A DNA stretch of 64,000 nt from Carposina sasakii (taxonomy: Eukaryota; Arthropoda; Insecta; Lepidoptera; Carposinidae): positions 11,054,455 to 11,118,454 of the forward strand of contig CP053166.1 in NCBI GenBank assembly GCA_014607495.2, in the 5' to 3' direction. The notes under the pieces are model-generated. The model had not been told where the DNA came from and ran no database searches. It saw only the letters and a list, made by a program, of their open reading frames with translations. Both the position numbers and the translations under genes were made by a program. Positions 15,001-30,000 of this stretch are shown here, one piece after another (position 1 is the first letter of the stretch; each line of letters starts with the position of its first letter).

Positions 15001-18000
15001 ACAGAGATAACTAGATCTAGTAGTCTACAGAGTGATCTTTGGTCGTCAACGTTCCCGAAAACTACGGAATCTCCTCATCATCACGATCATTTTTCTCGAT
15101 GGAAGCATACTTGGGAAGTGTCTGGTTTCCAAAATATTCTGGTCCAAAGTTGAGTAAATAGACTGCGTTGACGCGTGTAGCAAGATTTTTTCACGAGAAA
15201 TAATCTGTCTATGAAAAACTAGCATAAACACTGGACACTATAAATTTCGCCCGATCAAGTAATTTTAAAAAAAATCGGAAAAATTTGCATCGTTTCCCAG
15301 CTTTTTTTTGGTATAAACTTACTTTAATTGATGTATAGAGTACGTACCCTTTGTTAAGGGTGGCAATGAAAAACACCCTGTATAGTAGACATATTATGCT
15401 TGATGTAAGACTTTTTAACTAACATGATGCTAATGCAAGAATATAGTTTGTTGACAAGACGTTTAAAATTTCACGCGAAAATAATGCCACACGCTTGTTG
15501 GTACATACCTCGTACATAGTAGCTTGCTTATGTATACCTATACTTATTGTAAAAGTCTGTGAGATGTTTAAATGTTTGTTACCTTTTCACACAACAACTA
15601 GGTACTTAACAGAATATGTTGTGATGGCAGTTAATATAATATGTAGGTATGTATAGTTATCAGAATATCACATGGGCTATATGCATGTGTATAGTGTTTA
15701 ATGTATGTATGAGCTTGTTAGTTTTGCAGCATCCATGGTGGTGCTATCTCATCAGTGATGTATAGTCTTGTGTAACCTTCTTTTAAGTAACTTGTGGATA
15801 GTGTAGTGGACTGTGTACTTATTTATACTTTAAAAACAATACCTAACTATGTATTTTTGTATACAGTTGTTAACTGTCCCAAATAAATAAATAAATAAAT
15901 AAATACTAAGTTCTTAGCTAAAGTCTTCAAATAATGCGACATATTTCATGTTATAAAGTTGGATCAAGCTGTAAAAGGTAGACGTGTGTTTGCAATGTCA
16001 TCTGTATTTAAACAACCACGAGATGACCGATCTAGGCCGCACATTGAGTGATTAATTGAATTAATTATGTGAGTGAGTTAGATGGTAGAATGAAAAACTG
16101 AGCAATTCTGATATTTCAATATTTCTGTCAGAATCAACCGCATTCTAGAAGCGCCCCGCGGTAACGCATTACTGGTCGGTGTGGGCGGGTCGGGTAAGCA
16201 GTCGTTGTCGCGACTGTCGGCATTCATCTCCTCGCTGGAAGTGTTCCAGGTGCAGCTGAGGAAGGGATACAGCAGTAACGACTTGAAGGTCGACCTGGGT
16301 AAGCTTGGGAATGGTATATTCAGGTTTCCTTTGCTCCATTAACACACTTCATGGTGTAATAATACACAATTTAGTTGTAAAAACATATGTGAAACAGCCA
16401 AACTAGTCTGCAACTTAAAGTTTTACAGAGTTAGCTTATCAAGATTTAATTAATATATGAGATAGAAGCTATTTTGTTAGTTTAATATAGTTTGCCATTA
16501 AATTGCCATCGAAACCTCTACAAATTATGATTCAATCAATAAAATAATATAAAGTAACATGTTATGTCCTGATTTCTGACAGATTTATCAAATCTGTAAC
16601 TTTTGTAACGTATAGTCCACTAAGACGAAAATTTCCACCGAAACGGGAAATAAGGGGAATTCTAGAGGTCTACGCGGACGAAGTGATGGAAGGATCGTTA
16701 GTATTTCATTACAGCCCATTAACCACCTGTTTTCCAGCTGGGCTATACATAAAGGCGGGTCTGAAGAACATCGGCAATGTGTTCCTGATGACGGACGCAC
16801 AAGTCGCTGAGGAAAGATTCCTCGTCCTCATCAACGATATGCTCGCGTCCGGAGAAATACCCGAGCTGTTGGCTGATGATGAGATCGAGAACGTCATCAA
16901 TGGTGTGAGGGGAGAGGTGCGCTCTGTAGTTTTCTATCTAAACTGTTGATGCGATAATGACATCACATCAGCCTATCGCAGTCCATTTCTAGACGTAAGC
17001 CTCCCTCAGTCACGCCACAAGGCTACAGCCATAGGGGGTTTTGCACATAGTCACTACTCTGATAAGTTGGTGACAGCATTGTGATTTTCGGACTATGTTT
17101 TTAACACGGGAGGCACTGCTGCCCACCTCCCGGAAACCATTATTCGCTTCTTACGATTTCCAGCGGGGTTAGATGCAAAAGATTTGATAAATGCTATCTT
17201 ATCTCCTGAGAAAATACCTCTGAGTTACTGAGTTCCTTATTCGACTCTTACGACATACAAAGGAAACGCAGCTGATGTATTCTAGTAAAAACCCTGCAGC
17301 AAATAATACTTCATCATCATCATTTACAGCCCTGAGAAGTCCACTGTTGGACATAGGCCTCCCCCAACAACCTCCACTCCGACCGGTCGGAAGCAGCCTG
17401 CATCCAAACGACGCCCGCGACCTTGGCCAGGTCGTCCGTCCACCTCGCGGGTGGCCTTCCCACGCTGTGTTTGCCGATACGTGGTATCCACTCTAGAACT
17501 TTCCGACTCCATCGGCCATCAGTTCTTCGAGCTATGTGCCCTGCCCCTTGCCACTTCAGCTTGCTTGACCGTTGAGCTATGTCGGTGATCTTTGTACGTC
17601 TGCGGATCTCCTCATTTCTGATTCGATCACGCTCGCGATAATACTTATTTTATAAATACTTACTATTATTTTGATTGTTGTAGACGAAAGCTTCTGGTGT
17701 ACCAGACACAAGAGAGAACTGCTGGAGATTCTTCATCAACCGAGTACGATCTATGTTGAAAGTAAGTATTCTATTACAAACCATGATGTTAAAAGCCATT
17801 AGATTTGAAAAATGTAATCTGAAAGAGTTTCACTCCCTTGCTGTTATTATCAAAACACACACACCCATACACACTTCAAATTTTTAACCCCCCTCTTTTT
17901 GCGTCGGGGGTTATAAAGTAGAATCAAAACCCTTAGCACGAGATTTGTTACCTCTAATCCACATTTACAATATCACGGAGGCACCTCTAGAATGAGATAG

Positions 18001-21000
18001 GCGTTTTGTGTCTACTTTCTTGCATCTAGCAACGCTTACCACATTCTAGAGGTATATTGCTCCACATTTACAGTAACCCCCCCCCCCACAGGTAGTGCTA
18101 TGTTTCTCGCCGGTGGGCGCAACGTTACGCATCCGTGCTCGAAAGTTCCCGTCCATCGTGAACTGCACCGCCATTAACTGGTTCCACGAGTGGCCGCAAG
18201 AGGCGCTGCGGTCCGTGTCCAGACGGTTTATTGCTGAAGTCGAGTCTTTGCCGGTACCTGATTTAGATACTGGTGGTAGTTTAGTCTGGCTGTTTGAATG
18301 TTACTTTTGGTTTTTTTTTGGGTTTTTCTGTTTATACAGACTAAATAATAGCTTGAGCTTGAAGCCGCGTGGTGCCGGCAGAGTAGAATTCGTACCACCC
18401 CATGTCTGCTCGTGGGTATCGTACGAGGCGATTAAGGGTTTCCGGGAGGCGGGCAGCAGCGCCTCCCGTGTTGACAACATAGTCCAAAATACAAACTGCG
18501 GTCACCAACCCGCCTGCCCAGCGTGGTGACTATGGGCAAATACAATGGCAGTCTTGTGACGTGCCCTGGGGGAGGCCTACGTCCAGCAGTGGACTGCAAT
18601 AGGCTGATGATGATGATGAATAGCTTGATGGTGGAATCAGGTGTTTGTCTTGGAACCATAGATGAGTTCCAAATACTACTTAGGATGACCTTACTTGATA
18701 GAAGCATAATTTCTTTTGTCCTTCATATGTATGTACGTAGGTAGGTCCTTATAATTTGTATCCTTTATAAGCGCTGTATCATACTAATTACTTAATATAA
18801 TGCTTCATTAGTTATGCTCACATATACCCACATTTTCCGCAGCCGCACCTAGTAGAATCAGTGTCAAACTTCATGTCACACGTGCATCAAGGTGTGAACC
18901 AGATGTCCGCGATATACTTCCAAAACGAGCGCAGATACAATTACACCACACCCAAGACCTTCCTCGAACAGATCTCGTTATACAGCAAATTGCTGAATGA
19001 GAAGACCAGTAATTTAAAAATGATGATCTCGAGGCTCGAGAGCGGGCTGGAGAAGCTGGAGTCTTGTGCTGCTGATGTCGCCGTTTTGAAGGTGATTAGG
19101 GAATCTGTTGTTTTAATACATGTGCTTTCTGTTTGACTATTTTGCTTTTATCCCACTTCTGATCTTACATACAAAGTAATCCAACTTCTAATATTACGTA
19201 CAAAATCATCCCACTTCTGATCTTAAATACAAGGTAATCCCACTTCTGATATTATAATTGTAATAGTCTTTATTTGCATTAAACATGGTATGTTACAGGT
19301 GTATAATATAGTTAAGAAAGTGCACATGTTTAACAATAATATATTGCATGCAAATCTATATACAGAACTATCCCAATTCTGATCTGTCTGCATACAAAGG
19401 TTATGCATACGATCATGTCGTTGATCAGAAGTAGGGTTTTTTTTTCGTAAGAATATCATCGCATTATTTTGGATTCGAACATGTTGTTCTTTACCAAATA
19501 CAGAACAAAATCAGTTTTCATAATGAAAGGGCATTAAATATATGTATTAGCTTAGGTTACATCAATGTAACAAATCTATCAATAATAAATTCTAAGATTT
19601 GGCTTTATGTAGGTCACACTTGCTGAACAAGAAGTGATATTGAAAGTGAAAAACAAAGCCGCAGAGGAACTCATTGACGTTGTCGGCGCTGAGAGCGAGA
19701 AAGTATCTAAAGAAAAGGCTTATGGTAAATTATAAAGTTAACTTAACGAGAAGAAAGCATTAAAGCAGTAAAGAAAAACCCGACTGCGTAAATATTTTGA
19801 CCCAGTGTCACTTTCACGACTAAGACGAATCTAATTATACCTCTCAAGTTTAAATGCAACAAGCCGTTAAGGCTCTAGAGCATTCCAATATACATCTTCA
19901 TACACTCGAAAAACATAATCCTCCTTGGTGCAGTCGAGTAAAAATTTAAATTAGAATAATCAGACCCGAATCCAATTAAATTTTTATCGGTCATTTTACT
20001 TTACCTAATTAGGTTGTTTTGCTATACCTACTTTTGCTCTTCACCATGAACTAACTTAGCACTGTAATCGCCATTTTTACTTAAACGTGGTTATTTTATA
20101 TGACGCGAAAAAACTAACGCAACCAAACTCCCCACAGCCGCCGAGGAGGAGAAAAAAGTGAAAGTAATAGAAGAAGACGTCACAATAAAAGCTAAGATAT
20201 GCGCAGATGATCTTGCCAAAGCGGAACCGGCACTATTAGCCGCTCAAGAGGCGCTTAACACTCTGAATAAGAACAATTTGACTGAGCTAAAGTCTTTCGG
20301 TTCGCCTCCCGATGCAGTCGTCAGTGTTACCGCTGCCGTACTAGTATTGTTTGCGAAGAAAGGCAAGATACCCAAGGATAGGTCTTGGAAGGCTTGCAAG
20401 GTGATTAATAATGTAAACTAACGCAGTGGTTTGGTGAATTTTATTTCACTTTATCCACGAAATATCCTACATTTACTGGAAGAGAGTATCTAGATTACAG
20501 GGATGAATGGAAGAAGAATAATTAACTGCCGATGGGTGTTTGGGTTCGACTCCCGGTACAAACATTTATTGATGATGAATATCGATGTTTGTTTCCGAGT
20601 CATGAATATCGCGACTACCCCAAGTGAATGGGAAAGAAGATATTCTATCGATGCTGTCTTGCTTTTTATTATGAAATAGATAGACGCGTCATCGATGCAC
20701 TAGCCGTCATTTAAAATTAATTTTCGTTTACAGCTTATGATGGCCAAAGTGGATCAGTTCTTGTACGATCTCGTATATTACGACAAGGAAAATATACACC
20801 CTGATATCATAAAGGTAATTAAAGTTAATCTTCGTTAAATAGTCATTCATTACCGTAGTAGTTCGACGGCACATGTTAAATAAAATGTTCCCAAAACCCT
20901 CGCAGGCCATACAACCGTACCTAAAAGACCCGGACTTTACACCGGAGTTCATAATGGCCAAGTCAGGAGCCGCCGCCGGATTGTGTTCATGGGTCATCAA

Positions 21001-24000
21001 CATAGCCAAGTTCTACGATGTGTATGTCGTGGTGGAACCGAAAAGAAGAGCCCTCAATGCTGCCAATGCAGAGTTGCAGGCGGCGAGGGATAAGCTCGAC
21101 TTTTTGACTGAACAGATTTCGGTATGGCGAAGATGATTTTAATCATACCTACGTGTATTCCGATAGAACACATTCCCTTTAGGTTACACACAATGCTCCT
21201 TTCCTAAAATGTTATCTAGTTTTAGAATGTTCCTTTATTTTAGTTTTTGTTGATGTTGAATATTTTTTAAGACCTTATATTATAATAAATATAGGAAGAA
21301 TAGGACTAATAGGTGTTGGAAGAGTAGTTTGACTTATATTAAACTTGGGCCTCAGAAGTCGTAACGGACGAAAGACGGTAACGACACTAACGTCGAATCG
21401 TAAGTAAAGGAAGCTAATTCAGCATTGATCCCCAGGCTCTTGAAGAGAAACTAGGGATATTGATGAAAGCTTTCCAAGAAGCAGTAAACGAGAAGATGAA
21501 GTGCCAAGCGGAGGCTGATGCTACTAACGCGACCATAGACCTCGCTAACAGACTTGTTAACGGCTTAGCTTCAGAGAAGATCAGGTAAAATCATGTTACT
21601 GATCTTAAATGAAAAGGCATTCCAGTGAAATCTGACTAATGGGATAATCATAATAATAAGTGCCTTAAAAAGTTTTAACTTGTAGGTCAGTATTTTTGCT
21701 TTCTAGAATTTGGTTGGTAACTGGGCATTCAGATTGGGGCAACTAAGCTGTCTAAAATAAAAATGGCGTCAATCATGTTTACAGCTGATCTTTGTAAATG
21801 CGTACCTGCCATCTATCAGCTTTAGTTACTCTTTGGCACATTATTAAAATTAAAATTTAATCACAGATGGTCGGCAACAGTGGTAAACCTGAAGGAGTCA
21901 GGTAAAATGTTACCGGGAGACGTGTTACTTGTAACGGCATTCATATCGTATGTGGGCTGCTTCATGCGGGCTTATAGACAACAGCTGATGAATGAGGACT
22001 GGGTGCCTACGCTGGCCAAAACTAATGTGAGTGTCGGGGAAACAGAAAATGCTTAGCTTTAGCACAATGTCTATGGTTATAGTTACCTAGAGTTTTAGCA
22101 AATGCAGTAATCATTTCTTAAGTCCGTAATACCTCAGGAGTTTGATATTTGGGGGTATTACCTCTACCAAGTTTAGCGTCCTTCTTTCTTGTGTTAACAT
22201 AACATTTATAATCATAGTTACCTAGAGTTTTAGCAAATGCAGTAATCTTGCCAAGTTTAGCGTCCTTCTTTCTTGTGGTGTCTCATCATGATTCTCTTTA
22301 ATTGTTACTGTCCCTTGCTGGTAGGTTTACATAATTATGCTATCATCTGAAATGGTGAACAGCCTTCAGTATTCGAATTTTTATGGAAAAATATTGAGTA
22401 GGTAAAATTCTGCCTACTTTTTAGCCTAAAATTGACATGACGGAAGGATTAGACCCGTTGTCAATGTTAACCGATGACGCCCAAGTGGCTTGCTGGAACA
22501 ACGAGGGTCTGCCCACTGACACCATGAGTACGGAGAACGCGACCATTCTGACCAACTCGGCACGATGGCCGCTTATGATCGATCCACAGCTGTGAGTTCT
22601 TGCCCTGTTCATATTTATTTATTTATTTAAAGACACACCGACAGTATACAGATACAGTAGGTAATATTACATTTGGAAACATTACAGTCTGGTTTCTCAT
22701 GGCGATTGTAGTTAGTGCAAGTGCCTGTTTTCGCAATTATGAGTTATCAGATCCGAGGGTCAGTGGAGGGTGTAGGGCCCGGTGGTGGGCGCACCCATAG
22801 TGAACATTACAGGAGATAAATGTTTTCATCTGTACACTAATTATGGGTGTGCATCAACATTCATATAGTACCTAAATCTAAATATTCATATACAAACAAA
22901 TTATAAATTAAATCAATAAATACCAATAATACCTATAATACATTTTAGATTTTTTTGATGTCGAAAATACCTGATCGAGATAATTGTTAAATAATAATAA
23001 TAATAATTCGTTCTATGTAATCACACTTGTTTTGCCCATGTAATTATATTGCAATCATTGTGTGAAACTTCGATATCGCGTTCTACGATTTGTACGGTTC
23101 TTTCTGCGTCCTATAGATGGCTATAGCCCCTTTGGCTCATGGACATTTTATAGGGTAGTTGACAGTTTTTTAATTTGTATTAATAAAAGAAACATTTGCA
23201 AAAGAAAAACTTCGCTACCGTGAAAACTTTCCGGGATATAACGATTTCAAAATCACAATTTTAGACTTGCCAAAAAACGCTCCATACAAAAGGCTACCAC
23301 GACGTGACGTCACTCTTTCAGTAACTTGTATGCGCGTGAAAGACATTTTGTTCTACGGCTATATTAAATATTGCGTTTACAAATATGGTCACAGGACAAA
23401 AGTTGCTGTAAATGATGTAGGTGGATGTGATGTTGTAATTTTCAATTAATTTCACATTTGAAAAATGGATTTTCTCACTTAACTTTGAAGGTTTATTACT
23501 ATCTCATTCGGACACATAATCAAAGTGTCCGAATGAGATAGTTTTGATAATTTATTCTGATAGGCATAAAATGTTATTAAGATTCAACCATAGGAAACTA
23601 CCCCATTAAAGATCTATTTATTTTCCATTTAGCCAAGGTATCAAATGGATAAAATCTAGATACGGGGAATCATTGATAACAATCCGTCTAACACAACGTA
23701 ACTACATGGATCGCATCGAACGAGCTGTATCCGATGGGAAAATCGTTCTGCTAGAGAATATTGGAGAAACTGTAGATGCTGTACTCGAGCCTTTGCTTGG
23801 TCGAGTGCTTATACGGAAGGGTAAAGTGCTTAAGGTTAGTTGTAGTGGCACCATCTATTGCTTCTGTAGATGGTGACTTTGATACATTCCTTACAATTAC
23901 CAACCCTTTCGAGACTTAGATACAATCGCAATCATAAGTCGTCAGATTCGAGGGTCCGAAAAGGTGTGTTAACAAGGGCGTGAGAACCAACTCTTTCAAC

Positions 24001-27000
24001 CTGAAATGTGGTATTGCATGCTGGGTGCAGGGATCTGGACTATTGCCTGTGAACGCAATCTTAAGTCTTCGCATTCGAGAGTCAGAGGTCTAGGTGTAGG
24101 TAGCGAACGAACAGCAGTTTTAAACTTGGGCAAAAATAAATAACCTTAGATTTGGATAACAAATAGGTATAACAACCTTTCCCGAAGGACCTTCTCCATA
24201 TATTCCGTTATAGCAAGAATCCAAGAAAATCAATAATGTACCTATTGTAGATCGGTGACCGTGAGATCGACTACCACCCGGATTTCCGTCTGATCATCCA
24301 GACCAAGCTGGCCAACCCTCACTACCAGCCGGAGATGCAGGCGCAGTGCACTCTCATCAACTTCACTGTCACCAGAGATGGGTGCGTTTGTGTCAGTAGA
24401 TGTAAACTAGTTCAAAACTCAATCGTATTTACCTTAGTTTAGACGAGTAAGTATATTAGGATAGGTCACTCCTTATGACAATCGTGAGGAAATCTGTTTC
24501 TAGAGTTGTTTACCATTATTTTACGATTACTTGTCAAGAATCTTTTATTTTTTCCCAGTGACGTGATTATTCATCTAAGTTTATTCCATTAGAACGCTGT
24601 TTCTTTTCAATTTATACCATTTCATAGATCTTACCGTTAGTGTGCTTTTACTAAAAGTAGGTGGCTCTACTTGATTATGTACTTTTCTCTTGTGTATATT
24701 AATATAATTTTAATTAAATTTCTTATTCAGTCTCGAAGAACAGCTACTAGGAGAAGTAGTAAAAGCGGAAAGACCGGACTTAGAAGCACTACGAGCTGGC
24801 CTTACCAAGCAACAGAATGATTTCAAGATCACCCTGAAGACTCTTGAAGATGATCTACTTAAGAGATTATCTTCTGCCGGACCTGATATCTTGAGTGATT
24901 CCGCTCTTGTTATCAACTTGGAGATCACAAAGAAAACTGCAGCTGATATCGAAATTAAGGTCGAGGAAGGTAAAGTCACTGCGGTTAAGATTGATGAAGC
25001 CAGAGAAAGATATAGGTGAGTTCCGTTGTAAATTGGTATTAGATTTACTACAACTGGGGTTTGGGCAAAGGTATTTCGACGAATCAATAGGGTATCGTCT
25101 TTGAACCGTTAGCTCCAATGCGCAAATGGAAGCCTCCATTTACACGCGTTAGTCGAATGACGTGATGAAGTGTAACCGCTATGGGAGTGCTACGACAATG
25201 AACGATAATGCGAAGCAAAAAGATAAATTAAAAGTTACATTGTCTAAGTTTCTGTTGTGATTACCGCTAGCAAACATGTTTTACAAACAAATAAATGATT
25301 GTTGATCATTAGGAAAAATAAGTGCTAAAAATTTCAATATAAAAACCGAAGTCAATCTATCTGTTTTCATTAGATTTTTCAAGAACAAGGTTATCCTGTT
25401 CTTTGATATCCTTTTGAATATGATTTTCCCAAAAAATAATTCCGAAATTAATGTGTTTAGAATTATTCTTCCTATGTGTGCCAAACCAAAGCTAAAGCAG
25501 ATGGTTTGAACGATAACGGTGTTATTACAAAATCGCGTCCAAATTTAGACAGATGAATGTTTGATTTGCAGTGATATAAACCTAAACCAAAGCTAAAGCA
25601 GATAGTGAGAATAAGAAATCTTTTCTTTGAACAGGCGAGCGGCAACCCGCGCGTCTCTACTCTATTTCATTCTCAACGACCTGTACAAAATCAACCCGAT
25701 GTACCAGTTCTCCCTCAAAGCCTACAGCGTGGTCTTCAAGGTTGCTTTGGCCAAGGCTGAAGAAGCTGAGGACTTGGAGAATAGAGTCCAGAACCTTCTC
25801 GACAGCATCACGTTTGAAGTGTTTGTGTATACCAGCAGAGGACTGTTTGAGAGGGACAAGCTGGTTTTCTTGTTCCTAATAACTCTTCAGGTTGGTAGAT
25901 AAAAGTTTTTCTGAAGGATTTTATGTTTGATCTAATTGCAAGGATGTCTGTCATAATTATAGGGTATTCTTTATCATCTTATAATATTAGGTTTTGACAG
26001 ACATAGCATTGATTTCTTACATTTACATGCGCCATATGACTATGAGCTATATGCTGTCTCAATAACACATACTATGCATAATTCTTACAAAATTGATGGA
26101 TAAATTAGCTATGGTCTAAAGGTTGTTAAATCTTCTGTATCAGAAGACTCTATTCTCTCAGGCGATAAACTAGCAACTTCTCTCTGATCATTAACATCTG
26201 TTCGTCATCTAAGCGTGGCTGTGGCTCCCTCATGATCCTGCAGCTCAGCTACCTCACTTCGGGAAGCAGCCATGTCTGAATAGAATAGTATTTATTTGAA
26301 AATTACACATACACCAACAGAAATAACATAGAACAAGACTATAAAAATAGGGTAGAAATAAATACAATAGAAAGCATTAGATAGACAGGTAAGAGCGGAC
26401 ATGTACAGAAGAACAGTTAGTAGAAGAACTGTGCACGCTATTTGGAGTCCGGCAGTTACGTCCCGTGTACGTGCAACCGCCGAACAATGTATTTGAAATC
26501 ATGTATTCTAAGCTTGATGAACAAACTCCTCATTAGATACTCCAAGGAGAAGGCAAGGTGGACCCTCGCGAGCTGGACTTCCTCCTGAAGTACGCGGTGG
26601 CTCCCGAAACCTCTCCCTACACGTGGCTGTCGAACAGCTCCTGGGGAGGAATTATAGCGTTGTCCAAGATGGACGCCTTTGACAGTTTGGACAAAGATAT
26701 TGAGGGTGCTTCTAAAAGGTACGTGAAAAGAATAGACACATGAAAAGATATAACGTAATCTTCTGTTGATTATGTTGGTATTCTAGTCTTCATGTAATCG
26801 TAAATTGTACTGGCAATTTTAAGATGGTAATAAATTCATCCGACGTATTGCTTCAATAGAGCGGTCACTATTATACAGGTTGATTTTTGGTCGTCAACGT
26901 TCCCGAAAACTACGGAAACTCATCATCACGATCATTTTTCTCCATGGAAGCATACCTGGGAAGTGTCTGGTTTCCAAAATATTAGGGTCCAAAGTTGAGT

Positions 27001-30000
27001 AAATAGACTGCGTTTTTCTGCATAAATGCACATTGACGCGTGTACCAGGATTTTTTCACGAGAAGTTTTTTGAAAGTTTGTAATTGGCATATTGTTTCTG
27101 TCTTGATATGCATATAGTTGTAAGCTGTTAACTTTCCTTAAATAAATAAATAAAATAAAATATAAATAATTAATATCTGTCTATGAAAAATTTGCATAAA
27201 CACTGGACACTATAAAATTTCGCCCGATCAAGTAATGAAAAAAAAAATACAAAAATATTTACATCGTTTCCCAGCATTTTTTTTTGGCATAAAGTTACAT
27301 TATTTGTAGAGTACGTACCCTTCGTTAAGGGTGGCACCGAAAAAACATCCTGTATACATGTATGTATGTATGTATCTACCATCTAGAAATAATAGAGTAG
27401 GTAGGTAACTTAAATTAAATTTTAAAATTGAAATTAAATTTAGATTTTAATCTACCAATAAATTAGATATTTTTGATATTGAATACTTAGTCCGTATCTT
27501 TATCTAATAAAAGCAGTTTTTTTAATGTGTCTAAGATGTTTAAACCTGAGTTGTTGCTGTTTGTATCAGACGTGTCTACGACGAGACCAAAAAAATTGAG
27601 AAGGCTACCCTTAAGAGGGGAGGGGGCTGCGACCCCTTAATATATTTTTTTTGTTGATAGAGATGGATGTCCAACTGGACTCTAAAGTCTTAGAAGTACC
27701 GCCCATATCACACTGTATAATCTCGTACCTATTCCCTTCTTGAAACTGCCGGTTCAATCACACGTTACGTTACATACCTATAGGTGTATAATCCTGTACT
27801 GAAATTGTCTGAACTTGCTGAAAATATAAATACAGAACAGAATACGAAAGTACCTAAAACAGCTTAAATTCTCAGCTGAGCTTTAAATCGTGATAACATG
27901 TCCGCTATGAGTTAGCTAGCCTTGCGAAAAGGACTTAGCCAAATACCGCTAGTACTTGACTGTTCGAAAAGTGAAATATTATTTCATACGTTTCATGAAA
28001 TAATCAATTTGATCAGATGGCAAAAGTACACGGACGGGGAAGCCCCGGAGCGCGACAAGTTGCCCGGCGATTGGAAGAACAGGTCGTCTCTGCAGCGACT
28101 GTGTATCATGCGCGCGCTCAGACCCGATAGGATGTCCTACGCTTCTGGGTACCTAAGTATTTATTTATGTAGTAGCAACTTTGTCAAACTTTATAGCCTA
28201 TGTCCTATTCCGATGTATAAGCTATACAGGTGTAACAAAAAGGGTATGTTAAGCGAAAAGCTATATGAACAGCCTACTGTAGAGAACCTATCCACAAAAA
28301 TCACATGTTTATTTTTCCGGATAGTATGGAGAATTTATAAATATCTCAGGAATTTTCATACAATCTTGAAAAATAAAAATGTCATTTCGAGTCTTAAATT
28401 TTGTATATAGGTTCTCTATAGTGGGCTATTTACATAGCTTTTCGCTTAACATACCCTTTTTGTTACACCCTGTATACCTGACAACTTTCATCAAAATCAG
28501 TTCAATAAGAAATTGAGCCGAAACGCAACCACTAATGAACTGATAACTAAACGCGATGCGAAGCAATATTAGACAAATTTCAGAACGTATAAGTTTTATT
28601 CTGTTATACTCGTACACGTGATTGCTGCGTGCCTTATAATTATAACTACTAAAATATACCCTTACTCTAGCGGTAAGTAAATATTGCTTCGCACAGAGGT
28701 TTCGTCAACGGTTCGTTGGTGGTTGCGTTACGGTTCTTCTAAATTTTTGCCGAATTCGCTAAATAGACTTTTGACTATCTATCAATAACCTTCATTTACA
28801 ATTTGCCAGAGCATTTTGCGAAGAGAATCTTGGCACGAAGTATGTAGAGGCGCGAACTCCGCCACTGGAGAAATCTTTCCAGGAAAGCAACGCGACTACA
28901 CCCATGTTCTTTATATTGTCTCCGGGAGTCGATCCTTTAAAGGTAAAGAATAGTTTATTTTAAGTGGGTCCACAAAAATATACTTACTTATAAAGGCTGA
29001 TAGAACTTACGCACTTTAAAAAATAGATCGATTGCATTTCGTGTTACTAACATTGCACATTATTTGTGTGCTTGTGGGTCCTTTAAACTAACTTTAGCAC
29101 TCATCTAAGTTGATGATATTCACGCACCACTCTGCTTAAAGATGTTTGAAGTTAAACTCGTAAACAACCAAGTGTGTATTTATACTACGTAAAGTATCGT
29201 GGAGTCTGTATTTATCCCGTAAAAGCTCCGCCTTTCGTGATAATCTTAAGTATATAGGTAAGAATTGTGTATTCTAGCAGCTGATGTACCTACCTGCATA
29301 TCGTTACACTGTGCCTTTATTGTATAGTAACCTTTCTTGAAGAATACATGTTTAATTAATCTTCTCGTCTCATCAATAATGGCATGTTCTTCACCAGGAT
29401 CTCGAAAAACTGGGTCGCAAAATAGGCTTCTCGACGGACAAGAAGAACTTCCACATCGTCTCCCTCGGCCAGGGTCAGGAAGTAGTTGCCGAGGAAGCGA
29501 TGGGCGTGGCTTCGCTGCACGGGCACTGGGTCATCCTGCAGAACATACATCTGGTCGCCAAGTGGCTCGCCACGCTGGAAAAGAAGATGGAGGAGACCTT
29601 TGAGAACCCGCTGCCGGATTATAGGTTTGTTTGTTTGCTCGAAGTCTTCTGTATCTACCGTTTTGATGTGCCTATTTATCTGACTGGACGATCTTTTTTC
29701 TAGATAACCACATCTTCCGTGTATGTCGTAAGAGATGACAAAGGAAGACCAGGGGCGTACTCTTAAGAGATGAGCTATCAAGTTGTCACTGATTTTTTAC
29801 ATCTGCAGGCCTATTGGCAGTCTTTTTTGACAGTTTGACGCAAATTTTCTTCCATCAAGCGCATTATACTATTTCTAGGCGTTCTAGTTAGCAGTGGAAT
29901 TTTCTGGCAGGTTGTTGCTAAGCGCGGAGCCGGCGCCTTCAGCGGAATACCACATCATACCACAAGGTATCCTCGAGTCTGCCATCAAGATCACCAACGA

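Noticed and set aside
17872..17915. Terminator or riboswitch-like stem (accccc..tgcgtcgggggtt)
   Set aside because: It is a short GC stem inside an intron that recurs at about 30583-30610; in a eukaryotic intron it is more likely a repeat edge than a regulatory RNA.
18095..18529. frame continuing exon 24 into intron 24
   Set aside because: The dynein similarity ends at the GT at 18254; the rest is intron and a RTE-tailed SINE.
22980..23005. CRISPR-like or satellite array
   Set aside because: It is a plain ATA microsatellite of a few units.
29356..29781. 141-residue minus-strand frame overlapping dynein exon 40
   Set aside because: It is antisense to a well-supported exon and has no family resemblance; it arises from GC-rich codon bias.
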